64,000 nucleotides of DNA from NCBI GenBank assembly GCA_002478145.1, contig DLMI01000088.1, forward strand, positions 50,091 through 114,090, written 5' to 3'. Of the stretch, positions 33,851 through 42,510 are shown piece after piece (the first letter of the stretch is position 1; each line of letters starts with the position of its first letter). The position numbers were made by a program, and so were the translations under genes. The notes below the pieces were generated by a model. It was not told where the DNA came from, ran no database searches, and worked only from the letters and a program-made list of their open reading frames with translations. Origin of the DNA: Acidobacteria bacterium UBA7540. Its GTDB lineage: Bacteria; Acidobacteriota; Terriglobia; UBA7540.

Positions 33851-36800
33851 TCAGAGCCCCGTGGCTGGCGCAGCGACGCAGGGCTGTTCCACAATCGGTG
33901 CACCATCTCTCAGTGTGATGGTTTTACCGGAAATCGCCGGCACGCGCTCGCCGGGTACAATTATTCCGACCAAATTCAATGGGTCGGCGGCGGAGAGGGT
34001 GACGGTTTCGCCGGTGGGCGCGACGTGGCGCGCGGCGCGCAGCGATTCCAGCGCCACTGGCAAGGCGAATTGCTCTCCCAGGAAGCCGTCCACAAAGCGG
34101 CCACCTCGCACCTCGCCACGATCCTCGAGGCGCCTGAACGTAATCAGCAGTTCGCGCCATTTGAACGGGAACTCCTCCCGCAAGGTCAATTCTCGAAATA
34201 CCACGCCGTAACGCTCCAGCAGCACGCCGCAAACCGCCTGGAGGGCCTTGGCGCGATCCGTCGCCTCGCCTGAAAAGAGCAGTGACCATCGTCCCGTGCT
34301 GTGTCGCGGGCGAGAGCGGCGACCTCTCCCTTGCCCGGCCCGCCGTTTGGGATCGATGAGGGCGCGCAAATTGTCGAAGCCGTCGGCGGTGAAGAGTCCC
34401 GCCGCCACCAATTCCCAGAGCGCCGTTTCGACTTCGGATTTGAGTTTGCCGGTTCCGCGTACGATGTCGGCGAAGAACGAAGCGCCGCGCTGCCCGACGA
34501 ATTCCAGCACCTCCCGCGCGACGTGGCTCAGCGCTTGAGACGCCACCGTGAGCGGGGGGTGGCGCGGAATCATCCAATCGGATTCTTCCCGCACGAAGAA
34601 TGTGATGGGAGCCACGCTCGAGGGAACGACACGACGTGCGGTAATCGCGTGCGAGAGATCGCGCCGTCCCGCGGAGTCGGCAGAGCCTCGGAGCGCGGGC
34701 GTCTCGCCCGCTGTGGCGCAGGCATCTTGATCGGGCCCTCGCGTGCGGGAGCGGGACGCTCCCGCGACAGCGGGCGAGACGCCCGCGCTCCACGATGCGA
34801 TTGCTTCCAGGGTCGCCGGATGCGGGGACAAGCGTCCCCAGCCCACGGCGCCCGTCAGGCAAAGCTGATCGAGTAGTTGCGGATCATAGCCGCCCACTCG
34901 AGGCGCCAGGATGTGCGACTCCCAGGCATTGGCGGGGGCCTCGAATCCCTGCAATTGCCGGATGACTTCGAGCAGGCCTCGTTCAGCAACAACTTGCGTG
35001 CCTGGGGCGACGTGTTGCCAGCGCAGCAACCAGCGCATGAACTGAGCTCGAGTGACAGGCTGAATCTCCTTCCGCAGCGTGCCGAGCGTGAGCCGATGAA
35101 TGCGCGCCAGCAGCCGGCGATCGCACCATTCGATCGGGGCCGCGCCGGTAAATTGTCCTCGCAGCACTCGACCTTCGCCTTCGAGGCGAAGCATGGCAGC
35201 CTCGATATCCCCAGCCGGCAATCCCACGATGCAGGCCAGCCAGGGAATCTCGACCGGCCCGGAGTGTCCCATCCAACCTCGAACGAGTTGAAGCAGGGCA
35301 TCGTCTCTTGCAAAAACCGGCTCACCGATTTCGGAAGCTTCCGTCTCGAACCTTGCCCCAGGGAAGAGAATTGAGAACGTCTTGATTCTCTCCGCCGCAA
35401 CCCACACGATATCGTCACCCAGCAGCGCACGAGCAGCCCGCCTCTCGGCGACAAGTTGACGAAAGAGATCGCCCCACTGTGTGGCCACAGGCAAGCCTCC
35501 GGGCGTCACGAAGTTTTCGGGCAAAGCAACCAATACCTGGAGCACTTCGCTCAATTCGTCTGCGTCGCGAACATCCGGCCAGGCTTCTTCGCGCACTTGC
35601 GCGATGGCGGCGGGATCAAGCCGGCCGATTTCCGAGAGCACCGTCTCCGGCAGAACGCGGCGTAGAGATACGGCGCGCGCCCGGCGCTCCTCAAGCGGGG
35701 CATCATCGAGATAGGCGTACGGATTGGCGTTCAGAATCTCGTGAGAGAATGGTGAGGGAGCAGGCGTGTCCGCCGCGAGGCAGCGAATACTGCCATCCCT
35801 GATTCCGCGTAGCACCCGCTTCAATCCTTCCAGGTCCAACGCTTGCGTGAGCACGTCTTTCATCACCTCGCGGATCAGGGGGTGGTCCGGAACGTGAATG
35901 TCGCCCTCCAGGTTGTCCTGGCATGCCGCCGCGTCCGGGAAGACAGCAGCCAGCAGGTCGTCCGCGCGCATGCGCTGAATTTGAAGCGGAATCTTCTTTC
36001 CGTTGCGAAAACGCGGCAGGGCCAGAGCACGTGTGGCGTCCCAGCGCCAGCGAGTGGCGAAGATCGGCGAAACGAGCGCGGCCTGCTCGAGGACGGCCGC
36101 AGCGGATTCCGGCGCCAGAAAATGGAAGACATCAGCGAGCGGAAAGCTGTGCTGCTCGCCCAGCGAGATGTTCAGGCCTTCCTCAGTGGCAGCAGCTTGC
36201 AATTCAAAATTGAATGAACGGCAGAACCTCTTGCGAAGCGCCAGCCCCCACGCTTTGTTGATTCTTCCACCAAACGGCGCGTGGATGATAAGTTGCATGC
36301 CGCCGCCCTCGTCAAAAAAGCGCTCGGCAACGATTCTGTTTTGAGTTGGAACCGCGCCGAGCATGGCGCGCCCGGCGAGGATGTATTCAACCGCCTGCTC
36401 GGCCCCGGCGTCATCCAGCCCGCATTGCTCCTTTAACCAGGATATAGCGGCGTCATTCCGTGGGTGTAGCGCTGTCCCGCCCGCTTGCGGAAACCCCTTT
36501 AACCTGTCATTCCGAGGAGCCGCAGGCGACGAGGAATCTCGCAAGGCCCGCGTTTCCAGAGCGAGATTCCTCGCTTCGCCCTGGACCGTCCGGTCCAGGG
36601 CTTCGCTCGGAATGACAGCGTTTAAAAGGGACGCCGGTCCCGCGTGCGGGACCGGCGCTACGGCCAAATCACTAATCTTCTCGCGTATCTCTGAAACTCG
36701 GGCGGAGAGTTCCGGCGTCCGGGCCGGCGCCTCGCCAAGCCAGAAGGGAATGTCGGGGGCCGCGCCGTGAGCATCCTCCACCAACACGCGTCCTGAACGA

Positions 36801-38479
36801 CCTTCGATCCTGGTGATGCGCCAGGACGTGTTCCCTAACAGGAAAACGTCGCCGCGCATGCTCTCGGCTGCGAAGTCTTCCGCCACCGTACCGGCCACGG
36901 CGCCTTCCGGCTGTGCCACCACCGTGTAGAGCGCGGACTCAGGAATAGCGCCGCCGTTTGTAATGGCTACCAGGCGGCTGCCGCGCCGGCCTCGGAGGCG
37001 ATGTCGGACGCGGTCGCGATGGAGATAGGCCCCGTAGCGGCCGCGGCGTGCCGTGATTCCCTCGGAAAGGATTTCGAGCACTGCGTCAAAGTCCTGGCGG
37101 GCCAAATCGCGGTACGGGTACGCCCGGCGCACGACCTGGAACAGATCGTCCTCGGTCCACTCTTCGCACGCGCACATCGCCACGATTTGCTGAGCCAGGA
37201 TGTCCAAAGGCGATTCCGGAATCTCGAGCCTGTCGAGTTCACCCTGTCGGAGGGCTCGGATGAGCGCGGCGCATTCGATGAGCCCATCGCGCGTCATGGC
37301 GAAGAGCCGGCCCTTGGGCACTGCCCCGCGCCAGTGGCCGGCCCGGCCGATCCGTTGCAGGGCCACCGCGATGGAATGGGGCGATTCGATCTGGCAAACC
37401 AGATCCACCGTGCCGATGTCGATGCCAAGCTCGAGGGAAGCGGTGGCGACTAGGACCCGCACGTCCCCCGACTTCAACTTGTTTTCCGCATCTAGCCGCA
37501 CCTTACGCGAAAGGCTACCGTGATGCGCTGCGACGGCGTCCGCTCCCAGCCGTTGGGCGAGGTGGTGTGATATCCGCTCGGACAGCCGGCGCGTGTTCAC
37601 AAAGACCAGCGTGGAGCGATGTTGCCGCACGAGTTCCGCCAGCCGGTCGTAAACCTCTTCCCACATCTCGTTGGTAGCGATGGGTCCAAGCTCGCTGCGC
37701 GGCACTTCCACCGCCAGGTCGAGCGCGCGCCGGTGCCCAATGTTGACGATGGCGGGCTCAGCCCGGCCATTTCCGACAAGGAACTTGGCCACCAGCTCGA
37801 TGGGCTTTTGAGTGGCTGAAAGTCCAATTCGCATCGGCGGGCGGTTGGGGCGTGACTGCGCTATCAGAGCTTCTAACCTTTCGAGTGAAAGCGCGAGATG
37901 CGCGCCGCGCTTGTCGTCCGCCACGGCGTGTATTTCATCTACAATCACTGTTTCAACGTCACCCAAGATGGCGCGGCTCTTTTCCGCCGTCAGCAGGATG
38001 TAAAGAGACTCGGGCGTCGTCACGAGTATGTGCGGTGGCTGCTTGAGCATCGCCCGGCGCTCTGGCACCAATGTGTCGCCGGTGCGAACTGCGGCGCGGA
38101 TGGGCGGCATCATCAACCCTCGCTGGCCCGCCAGCGCGGTGATTTCACTCAGCGGGACTTCCAAATTCCTGCGAATGTCGTTGCTCAACGCCTTGAGGGG
38201 CGAAACGTAAAGGACTTCCGTGCGATTCTGGAGCACGCCGCCCAGCGCCTTCCGAATCAGGTGATCGATGCAGGCAAGAAACGCGGCCAGCGTTTTGCCG
38301 CTGCCCGTGGGCGCGCAGATCAGCGTGGATTTTCCGGCGAGAATAGGCGGCCAGCCCTGCTCCTGCGGTTCAGTTGCCGAGCCAAACCTGCCTGCGAACC
38401 ATTCCTGAACGAGCGGATGGGCCCAAGATAGAGAAGCCACGGAGCTCTGCGGCATGTTGTCGAAGCCCGAAGTTAGCAT
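33851..38479 (-). CDS. lhr: ATP-dependent helicase Lhr, carrying in-frame repeat insertions
   Basis: The protein is about 1542 residues from ATG 38479; a second ATG at 38455 and a TTG at 38515 are alternatives. Superfamily 2 motifs are clear: APTGSGKT (about 56-63), VIVDEIHAVADDKRGAHL (about 180), RIGLSATQKP, and the second RecA domain TASLELGIDIGTVDLVCQIESPHSIAVALQRIGRAGH. The Lhr winged-helix and C-terminal regions follow. Lhr unwinds nucleic acids in DNA repair. At codons about 621-660 the protein includes a translated family-A repeat (VIPSEALDRTVQGEARNLAL). At about 1230-1263 it includes another palindromic element (AGVSPAVAGASRSRTRGPDQ). Both keep the frame. Confidence 0.93.
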   Translation of the reverse strand: MLTSGFDNMPQSSVASLSWAHPLVQEWFAGRFGSATEPQEQGWPPILAGKSTLICAPTGSGKTLAAFLACIDHLIRKALGGVLQNRTEVLYVSPLKALSNDIRRNLEVPLSEITALAGQRGLMMPPIRAAVRTGDTLVPERRAMLKQPPHILVTTPESLYILLTAEKSRAILGDVETVIVDEIHAVADDKRGAHLALSLERLEALIAQSRPNRPPMRIGLSATQKPIELVAKFLVGNGRAEPAIVNIGHRRALDLAVEVPRSELGPIATNEMWEEVYDRLAELVRQHRSTLVFVNTRRLSERISHHLAQRLGADAVAAHHGSLSRKVRLDAENKLKSGDVRVLVATASLELGIDIGTVDLVCQIESPHSIAVALQRIGRAGHWRGAVPKGRLFAMTRDGLIECAALIRALRQGELDRLEIPESPLDILAQQIVAMCACEEWTEDDLFQVVRRAYPYRDLARQDFDAVLEILSEGITARRGRYGAYLHRDRVRHRLRGRRGSRLVAITNGGAIPESALYTVVAQPEGAVAGTVAEDFAAESMRGDVFLLGNTSWRITRIEGRSGRVLVEDAHGAAPDIPFWLGEAPARTPELSARVSEIREKISDLAVAPVPHAGPASLLNAVIPSEALDRTVQGEARNLALETRALRDSSSPAAPRNDRLKGFPQAGGTALHPRNDAAISWLKEQCGLDDAGAEQAVEYILAGRAMLGAVPTQNRIVAERFFDEGGGMQLIIHAPFGGRINKAWGLALRKRFCRSFNFELQAAATEEGLNISLGEQHSFPLADVFHFLAPESAAAVLEQAALVSPIFATRWRWDATRALALPRFRNGKKIPLQIQRMRADDLLAAVFPDAAACQDNLEGDIHVPDHPLIREVMKDVLTQALDLEGLKRVLRGIRDGSIRCLAADTPAPSPFSHEILNANPYAYLDDAPLEERRARAVSLRRVLPETVLSEIGRLDPAAIAQVREEAWPDVRDADELSEVLQVLVALPENFVTPGGLPVATQWGDLFRQLVAERRAARALLGDDIVWVAAERIKTFSILFPGARFETEASEIGEPVFARDDALLQLVRGWMGHSGPVEIPWLACIVGLPAGDIEAAMLRLEGEGRVLRGQFTGAAPIEWCDRRLLARIHRLTLGTLRKEIQPVTRAQFMRWLLRWQHVAPGTQVVAERGLLEVIRQLQGFEAPANAWESHILAPRVGGYDPQLLDQLCLTGAVGWGRLSPHPATLEAIASWSAGVSPAVAGASRSRTRGPDQDACATAGETPALRGSADSAGRRDLSHAITARRVVPSSVAPITFFVREESDWMIPRHPPLTVASQALSHVAREVLEFVGQRGASFFADIVRGTGKLKSEVETALWELVAAGLFTADGFDNLRALIDPKRRAGQGRGRRSRPRHSTGRWSLLFSGEATDRAKALQAVCGVLLERYGVVFRELTLREEFPFKWRELLITFRRLEDRGEVRGGRFVDGFLGEQFALPVALESLRAARHVAPTGETVTLSAADPLNLVGIIVPGERVPAISGKTITLRDGAPIVEQPCVAAPATGL
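34691..34790. repeat. Palindromic element inside lhr
   Basis: Perfect 24-bp inverted ends begin GAGCGCGGGCGTCTCGCCCG (34691-34714 and 34767-34790) and enclose an inner hairpin GCGGGAGCGGGACGCTCCCGC. Translated in the lhr frame it gives AGVSPAVAGASRSRTRGPDQ and ATAGETPALR, sequences unrelated to helicase motifs. It lies just before SVAPITFFVREESDWM, a conserved Lhr segment. Confidence 0.88.
36504..36657. repeat. Family-A repeat core plus second palindrome inside lhr
   Basis: CTGTCATTCCGAG (36504-36516) and CTCGGAATGACAG (36606-36618) are perfect inverted ends around GAGGAATCTCG...CGAGATTCCTC and CCTGGACCGTCCGGTCCAGG. Directly downstream is CGCCGGTCCCGC/GCGGGACCGGCG (36632-36657), a separate palindrome similar to 62443-62470. 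All of it is translated in the helicase. Confidence 0.88.
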
Positions 38480-38518
38480 GTCATTTAAGTTTAGCCGTGC
38501 GCCACAAAAATGCAAACT

Positions 38519-38614
38519 TCAGGCGCACAAGCACGGCAAAGCAACGGCTGACCCCAAAGGGTTGGACGTCAGAACGTGGGTCGGGATTTTCTGATCAATG
38601 AAAAGCCGGCGCAT
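38519..38614 (-). pseudogene. Truncated DUF5615 (PIN-like) toxin remnant
   Basis: The ATG overlaps the DUF433 stop as TGATG, the usual coupling in DUF433/DUF5615 pairs. The first residues, MRRLFIDQKIPTHVLT, resemble the start of DUF5615 toxins (leu/phe-x-aspartate-glu/gln pattern of the PIN fold). The frame then ends after 31 codons with no further resemblance. The rest of the toxin (about 85 residues) seems deleted, with the lhr gene following closely. Confidence 0.5.
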
Positions 38615-38841
38615 CAATCGCGCAGACCGGTGATTCCCGTCGCCTCGACGGATTCTCTTGCGAACTCGATGGCAGCCTTGATGTCATCGTCGGCGAGGCC
38701 GGGGAAACCCTCACGAACTGCGTCGAAGGACTCACCCGCGGCAAGCTGGCTGAGAATCGATGTGACAAGGATGCGGGTGCCACGAATGACGGGCTTGCCG
38801 CTGCAAACGGTGGGGTCGATCTCGATTCGGTCGTGGTACAA
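38614..38841 (-). CDS. DUF433 antitoxin-like protein
   Basis: The 75-residue protein is a typical DUF433 domain: IEIDPTVCSGKPVIRGTRILVTSILSQLAAGESFDAVREGFPGLADDDIKAAIEFARE. Members are helix-turn-helix antitoxins usually followed by a DUF5615 PIN-like nuclease. Here only a 31-codon toxin stub follows (38519-38614). The ATG at 38841 has GAGCGGAG nearby upstream. It is probably an orphan antitoxin that survived loss of its toxin. Confidence 0.88.
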   Translation of the reverse strand: MYHDRIEIDPTVCSGKPVIRGTRILVTSILSQLAAGESFDAVREGFPGLADDDIKAAIEFARESVEATGITGLRD

Positions 38842-39018
38842 AATACTCCGCTCCTTGTAGCAATCCTATACCATATCGCGTGGAGATACCAAGCCCTTCT
38901 GGCGGCTTATTCCAGGAGACCAATGGCGTGAGGCTTGGCCACATGGCGGGGAAACACGGCCTTGGCCGTGATGGGCATGATCGAAGCCGAGCACAACTGC
39001 TATTCCATCTGGTGGAAG

Positions 39019-39057
39019 CAATTTGCTTCTCGGTTATACCAAGGTTATACTACCAGT
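39019..39057 (+). promoter_or_regulatory. Promoter with direct-repeat operator; apparently leaderless start
   Basis: TTGCTT, a 17-nt spacer and TATACT (39046-39051) stand only 6 nt before ATG 39058. Transcription would therefore start at or next to the start codon and leave no ribosome-binding site. Two copies of GGTTATAC (39032-39039 and 39043-39050), 11 bp apart, overlap the promoter and suit autorepression by a ribbon-helix-helix dimer pair. Confidence 0.6.
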
Positions 39058-39288
39058 ATGAAAACTGCGATCTCGATTCCTGATCCTCTTTTCCGTGCCG
39101 CGGACCGGGCGGCGAAGCGGCAGAAGGTTTCGCGCAGCCGTTTCTACGCGCAGGCGGTCGAGGCGTATCTGAAAGCGCAGCGCGCCCAGGGAGTGAAGGA
39201 GGCGCTCGGCGCCGTGTACGCGAACGAAAGTTCCGAACTCGATCCGGGCTTGGTGGCCGCAGCTTACCACATTCTTTCCAAGGAGTAG
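39058..39288 (+). CDS. Ribbon-helix-helix antitoxin-like protein (orphan)
   Basis: The 76-residue protein opens with MKTAISIPDPLFRAADRAAK, a beta strand plus helix as in CopG/MazE-type ribbon-helix-helix antitoxins. SRSRFYAQAVEAYLKA follows. The frame extends 41 codons further upstream, but the promoter lies there, so ATG 39058 is the start. A toxin gene would be expected immediately downstream; instead dapD starts 50 bp later. It may be an orphan antitoxin or a free regulator. Confidence 0.8.
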   Translation: MKTAISIPDPLFRAADRAAKRQKVSRSRFYAQAVEAYLKAQRAQGVKEALGAVYANESSELDPGLVAAAYHILSKE

Positions 39289-39338
39289 CAACACCCCTTG
39301 AACCAGCTCATCGCGGCCCGGGGCCGCTTGTACACGAA

Positions 39339-40277
39339 ATGAATCTTCAGCCACGCATCGAAGAGCTTTACGCTCGTGACACCAAGGAATTCGGCGACGA
39401 ATACTTCAGCGCCTTCGACGAATTCAAGCACGCGCTGAATGAAGGTCATGTGCGCGCGGCGGAGCCCGATCCCGCTTCGCCCAGCGGCTGGAAGGTAAAT
39501 ACCTGGGTGAAGAAGGGGATTTTGCTGGGGTTCCGGATTGGGCGCGTGGTGGAGATGCATCTTGAGGTAGGGGAGCGCTCCGCGCTCCCGCTGTCCGGCA
39601 TCACAGACGAAACCCGCCGGGAGCCCGAAGGGCTCCGCTCGCTTAGGTTGGGCAATCTCCAGCGGGAGCCCTACCAATTCCGTGACAAGCACACTTTCCC
39701 CTTAAAGCAACTTCCGCGCGACCAGAACATCCGCATTGTTCCTGGCGGCTCGTCCATTCGCGATGGCTGTTACATCGGCAAGAACGTGACGTGTATGCCG
39801 CCCATGTATGTGAACGTAGGAGCCTATGTGGACGATGGCGCCATGATTGATTCCCACGCGCTGGTGGGTTCGTGCGCTCAGGTGGGCAAACGCGTTCACC
39901 TCAGCGCGGCGGCGCAGATTGGCGGCGTGCTGGAGCCGATTGGCGCCATGCCCGTGATCGTGGAAGACGAGGTCCTGGTGGGCGGCAACTGCGGAGTTTA
40001 CGAGGGGACGATCGTCGGTAAGGGAACCGTTTTGGCCGCTGGGACGATTTTGACCGGCTCGACCCCCGTGTACGATTTGGTGCGGGACGCCGTCTATCGG
40101 CGCGAGGGCGAACAGCCGCTGATGATTCCTCCGGGTGCGGTGGTCGTCCCCGGCGCCCGCGCCATCACTACCGGACATGGAAAAGAACTGGGCCTTTCCC
40201 TTTACACTCCTGTCATCATCAAGTACCGCGACGAGAAGACAGACCAGGCGGTGCGGCTGGAAGAACTGTTGCGTTGA
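39339..40277 (+). CDS. dapD: Tetrahydrodipicolinate N-succinyltransferase with a 36-residue repeat-derived insert
   Basis: DapD adds succinyl (or, in some variants, acetyl) to tetrahydrodipicolinate in lysine and peptidoglycan synthesis. The 312-residue protein has the N-terminal GWKVNTWVKKGILLGFR and the left-handed beta-helix (DGCYIGKNVTCMPPMYVNVGAYVDDGAMIDSHALVGSCAQVGKRVHLSAAAQIGGVLEP, VGGNCGVYEGTIVG). Residues 77-112 (VGERSALPLSGITDETRREP to QREPY) are exactly encoded by a 108-bp element with GTAGGG/CCCTAC ends. Removing it gives MHLE-QFRDKHTFPL and about 276 residues, the usual length. lysC and thrC lie a few kilobases away. Confidence 0.92.
   Translation: MNLQPRIEELYARDTKEFGDEYFSAFDEFKHALNEGHVRAAEPDPASPSGWKVNTWVKKGILLGFRIGRVVEMHLEVGERSALPLSGITDETRREPEGLRSLRLGNLQREPYQFRDKHTFPLKQLPRDQNIRIVPGGSSIRDGCYIGKNVTCMPPMYVNVGAYVDDGAMIDSHALVGSCAQVGKRVHLSAAAQIGGVLEPIGAMPVIVEDEVLVGGNCGVYEGTIVGKGTVLAAGTILTGSTPVYDLVRDAVYRREGEQPLMIPPGAVVVPGARAITTGHGKELGLSLYTPVIIKYRDEKTDQAVRLEELLR
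39567..39674. repeat. 108-bp palindromic element inserted in frame in dapD
   Basis: The ends are GTAGGGGAGCG...CTCCCGCT and AGCGGGAGCCCTAC (39661-39674), with an inner GGGAGCCCGAAGGGCTCC hairpin. The length is a multiple of three and the boundaries coincide with codon boundaries, so the enzyme keeps its frame. Confidence 0.85.
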
Positions 40278-40553
40278 GTGCTGGCTGTGGTCCGTTGTCA
40301 GTGGTCAGTCGCCAAACAACATCGCGGCTGATCCCCTGGTGCTGGCGTCATTTGCGAATCATGTGCGTTGCAGAATCACCGAATCAAACCCCGCAGAAAA
40401 GTTTAATAGATTAATTTTATGGGAACAATAAGTAAATTCAAATTGCACATGACCAAAAGTTTCGACTATCCTCAGTCGAACGAAGCAGCAGTTGCGGTTT
40501 TAGTGGTACCCCCAAGAGACCGTGAGTTCTCGGTCGGAGGGGGGACTAAGACA

Positions 40554-40616
40554 ATGAATGGTTCGCTCTTAACCAGGAACGTAATTCGTCTCATCCTTAC
40601 GGCGCCGCCAGCCTAA
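40554..40616 (+). CDS. Possible branched-chain leader peptide for ilvB attenuation
   Basis: A 20-codon frame contains LLTRNVIRLIL: seven of its residues are Leu, Ile or Val. Its end overlaps a hairpin (GCGCCGCCAGC with GCTGAGCGGCG, about 40600-40628). The same frame upstream (from ATG 40419 or 40449) includes AAVAVLVV, also branched-chain rich. This is what an ilv attenuator would look like, but no T-tract terminator is evident and a second promoter lies downstream, so the call is tentative. Confidence 0.35.
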   Translation: MNGSLLTRNVIRLILTAPPA

Positions 40617-40683
40617 TTGCTGAGCGGCGAACCCACAGAATCACCTGACCTCACCACGGCATAGGAATTAGCCGAAATAAAGG

Positions 40684-40732
40684 TTGACGGCGGCAAGTGG
40701 GGATGGTAATCTACCTACCGACTGGTCGGTAG
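40684..40732 (+). promoter_or_regulatory. ilvB promoter with palindromic operator
   Basis: TTGACG (40684-40689), a 17-nt spacer and TAATCT (40707-40712) form a good promoter. CTACCGACTGGTCGGTAG (40715-40732) is an inverted repeat with 8-bp arms and a 2-bp spacer and covers the expected transcription start. ACCGAC/GTCGGT half-sites are typical of TetR-family operators. No TetR gene is in the window, so the regulator would act in trans. Confidence 0.65.
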
Positions 40733-40766
40733 TGAACGCCCCGCCGCTGTCGGAGCGAGAGAGACA

Positions 40767-42509
40767 ATGGGAAAACTTTACTCGGGTTCGGAACTCTTAC
40801 TGGAAAGCCTCAGCCGTCAGAAGGTGGACGTGTTTTTCGGGCTCCCCGGCGGCGCCGTGTTACCGCTCTACGACGCTTTATATAGCGCCGGCATTCGTCA
40901 CCTCTTGGTCCGCCACGAGCAGGCTGCGGCCTTTGCTGCGGACGGCTACGCGCGGGTGACCGGCAAGCCCGGCGTCTGTCTCGGGACGTCCGGGCCTGGC
41001 GCCACGAATCTGATCACTGGCCTGACATCCGCGATGATGGATTCCATTCCGGTGGTGGCGTTGACTGGCCAGGTGCCGTTGTCGCTGATGGGCAAGGACG
41101 CCTTCCAGGAGGCCGATACGATCGGCATCAGCCTTCCCAGCACTAAGCAATCGTTCCTGGTTCGGTCCGCGGCCGAGGTCCCTTCCGTGATTCAGAAAGC
41201 CTTCAAAGCCGCTGTATCGGGACGTCCAGGACCGGTGTTGGTTGATCTCCCCAAAAGCGTGCTCATGGAAAATGCCGAGGCCAGCTACCCCCCCATCGCC
41301 GGCCCCGAACTTCCAGAGCGCGCGCGCGAGTGGACGGACGATGACGTCGAGCGCGCCGCCGATATGATCCTGGAAAGCAGAAAAGCGGTGCTTTATGTGG
41401 GTGGTGGTGTGATCACGGCAAACGCTTCCGATGAATTGCGCGAGCTTGCCGATTTGACACATATTCCAATCACCACCACGCTGATGGGTCTGGGGTGCTT
41501 TCCCTCGCGTCACCCACTTTCGCTGGGCATGTTGGGGATGCACGGCGCTTATGCCACCAACATGGCAATCTGCCAGTGCGACTTGCTCATCGCTGTCGGC
41601 GCGCGGTTTGACGACCGTGTCACGGGCCGCCTGAACGGTTTTGCGCCCAACGCCAAGAAGATCCACCTGGATGTGGACCCCTCCGAGGTCAACAAGAACG
41701 TGCGGGTTGATTTGGCTCTGGTGGGCGACGCCAAGGAGACATTGCGCGCCCTCCTTGCCGCCTTGCAGCGCAGGAACGCAACACCCCCGACTGAAAGGCA
41801 GCAGTGGCTGCAGCGAATTGAAACCTGGCGTTCCGAGCACCCGCTGACCTACGATAAATACGCCAACAACGTCAAACCTCAATTCGTGATCGAGACGCTC
41901 TCGCAATATGCCAGCGAGGATGCCATCGTCGCGGTGGACGTGGGCCAGCACCAGATGTGGGGCGCCCAATTCTGGAATTTCACGCGCCCGCGCGCTTGGC
42001 TCTCTTCCAGCGGGCTCGGTTCGATGGGCTATGGCTTCCCGGCGGCCATGGGCGCGCAAATGGCATTTCCCGATCGACAGGTGATCGCCATTGTGGGCGA
42101 CGGCGGATTCCAGATGACCCTGAACGACCTCGCCACCGTTGTGCAGTACCGTGTTCCGGTCAAGATCGCCATCATCAATAATCGCGCCCTGGGGATGGTC
42201 CGCCAGTGGCAGGAGATCTTTTTTGAGAAGCGTTACTGCGACACTGACTTGGACTTCGCTCCCGACTTCGTGAAGTTGGCCGAAGCTTATGGAATTCGTG
42301 GCGCGCGGGTCGAGCACCGCACCGACGTGGCGGATGCGGTGCAGGATTTCTTGAGCGATCGCGAGCCGCGCCTGATCGACTTCTGGGTTGATCCGGCAGA
42401 GAACGTTTATCCCATCGTGCCGCCCGGAGCATCCCTGGCGGAAATGGTGGTGGAGCCTCCGCGCGTCCTGGTGGAAGAGGAAGCGCTCGACGATCTGTGG
42501 GCGGTTTAA
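40767..42509 (+). CDS. ilvB: Acetolactate synthase, large (catalytic) subunit
   Basis: The 580-residue ThDP enzyme makes acetolactate and acetohydroxybutyrate for valine, leucine and isoleucine. It shows the N-terminal FFGLPGGAVLPLYDAL and HEQAAAFAADGYARVTGKPGVC with the catalytic Glu, and TSGPGATNLITGL. The FAD/central domain has LMGLGCFPSRHPLSLGMLGMHG, and the cofactor motif is GDGGFQMTLNDLATVVQYRVPVKIAIINN. The length is standard. The start is ATG 40767 after GAGAGAGACA. It is followed by ilvN and ilvC, with a family-A repeat between ilvB and ilvN. Confidence 0.95.
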   Translation: MGKLYSGSELLLESLSRQKVDVFFGLPGGAVLPLYDALYSAGIRHLLVRHEQAAAFAADGYARVTGKPGVCLGTSGPGATNLITGLTSAMMDSIPVVALTGQVPLSLMGKDAFQEADTIGISLPSTKQSFLVRSAAEVPSVIQKAFKAAVSGRPGPVLVDLPKSVLMENAEASYPPIAGPELPERAREWTDDDVERAADMILESRKAVLYVGGGVITANASDELRELADLTHIPITTTLMGLGCFPSRHPLSLGMLGMHGAYATNMAICQCDLLIAVGARFDDRVTGRLNGFAPNAKKIHLDVDPSEVNKNVRVDLALVGDAKETLRALLAALQRRNATPPTERQQWLQRIETWRSEHPLTYDKYANNVKPQFVIETLSQYASEDAIVAVDVGQHQMWGAQFWNFTRPRAWLSSSGLGSMGYGFPAAMGAQMAFPDRQVIAIVGDGGFQMTLNDLATVVQYRVPVKIAIINNRALGMVRQWQEIFFEKRYCDTDLDFAPDFVKLAEAYGIRGARVEHRTDVADAVQDFLSDREPRLIDFWVDPAENVYPIVPPGASLAEMVVEPPRVLVEEEALDDLWAV

Positions 42510-42510
42510 C

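Larger units (their letters stand above)
40278..40766. other. ilvB leader region
   Basis: Between dapD and ilvB lies an A/T-rich start (about 40395-40460). A hairpin follows with nested stems CCCCC/GGGGG (40509-40513/40539-40543) and GACCG/CGGTC (40518-40522/40531-40535). Then come a possible leader peptide (40554-40616) and a promoter with operator (40684-40732). No other gene is supported. Confidence 0.55.

Noticed and set aside
38935..39057. N-terminal extension of the ribbon-helix-helix antitoxin
   Set aside because: A good promoter with an operator-like direct repeat lies within the extension, so the start is ATG 39058.
40878..42317. A 479-codon minus-strand frame opposite ilvB
   Set aside because: Antisense of a fully conserved acetolactate synthase; long antisense frames are common in GC-rich coding DNA.
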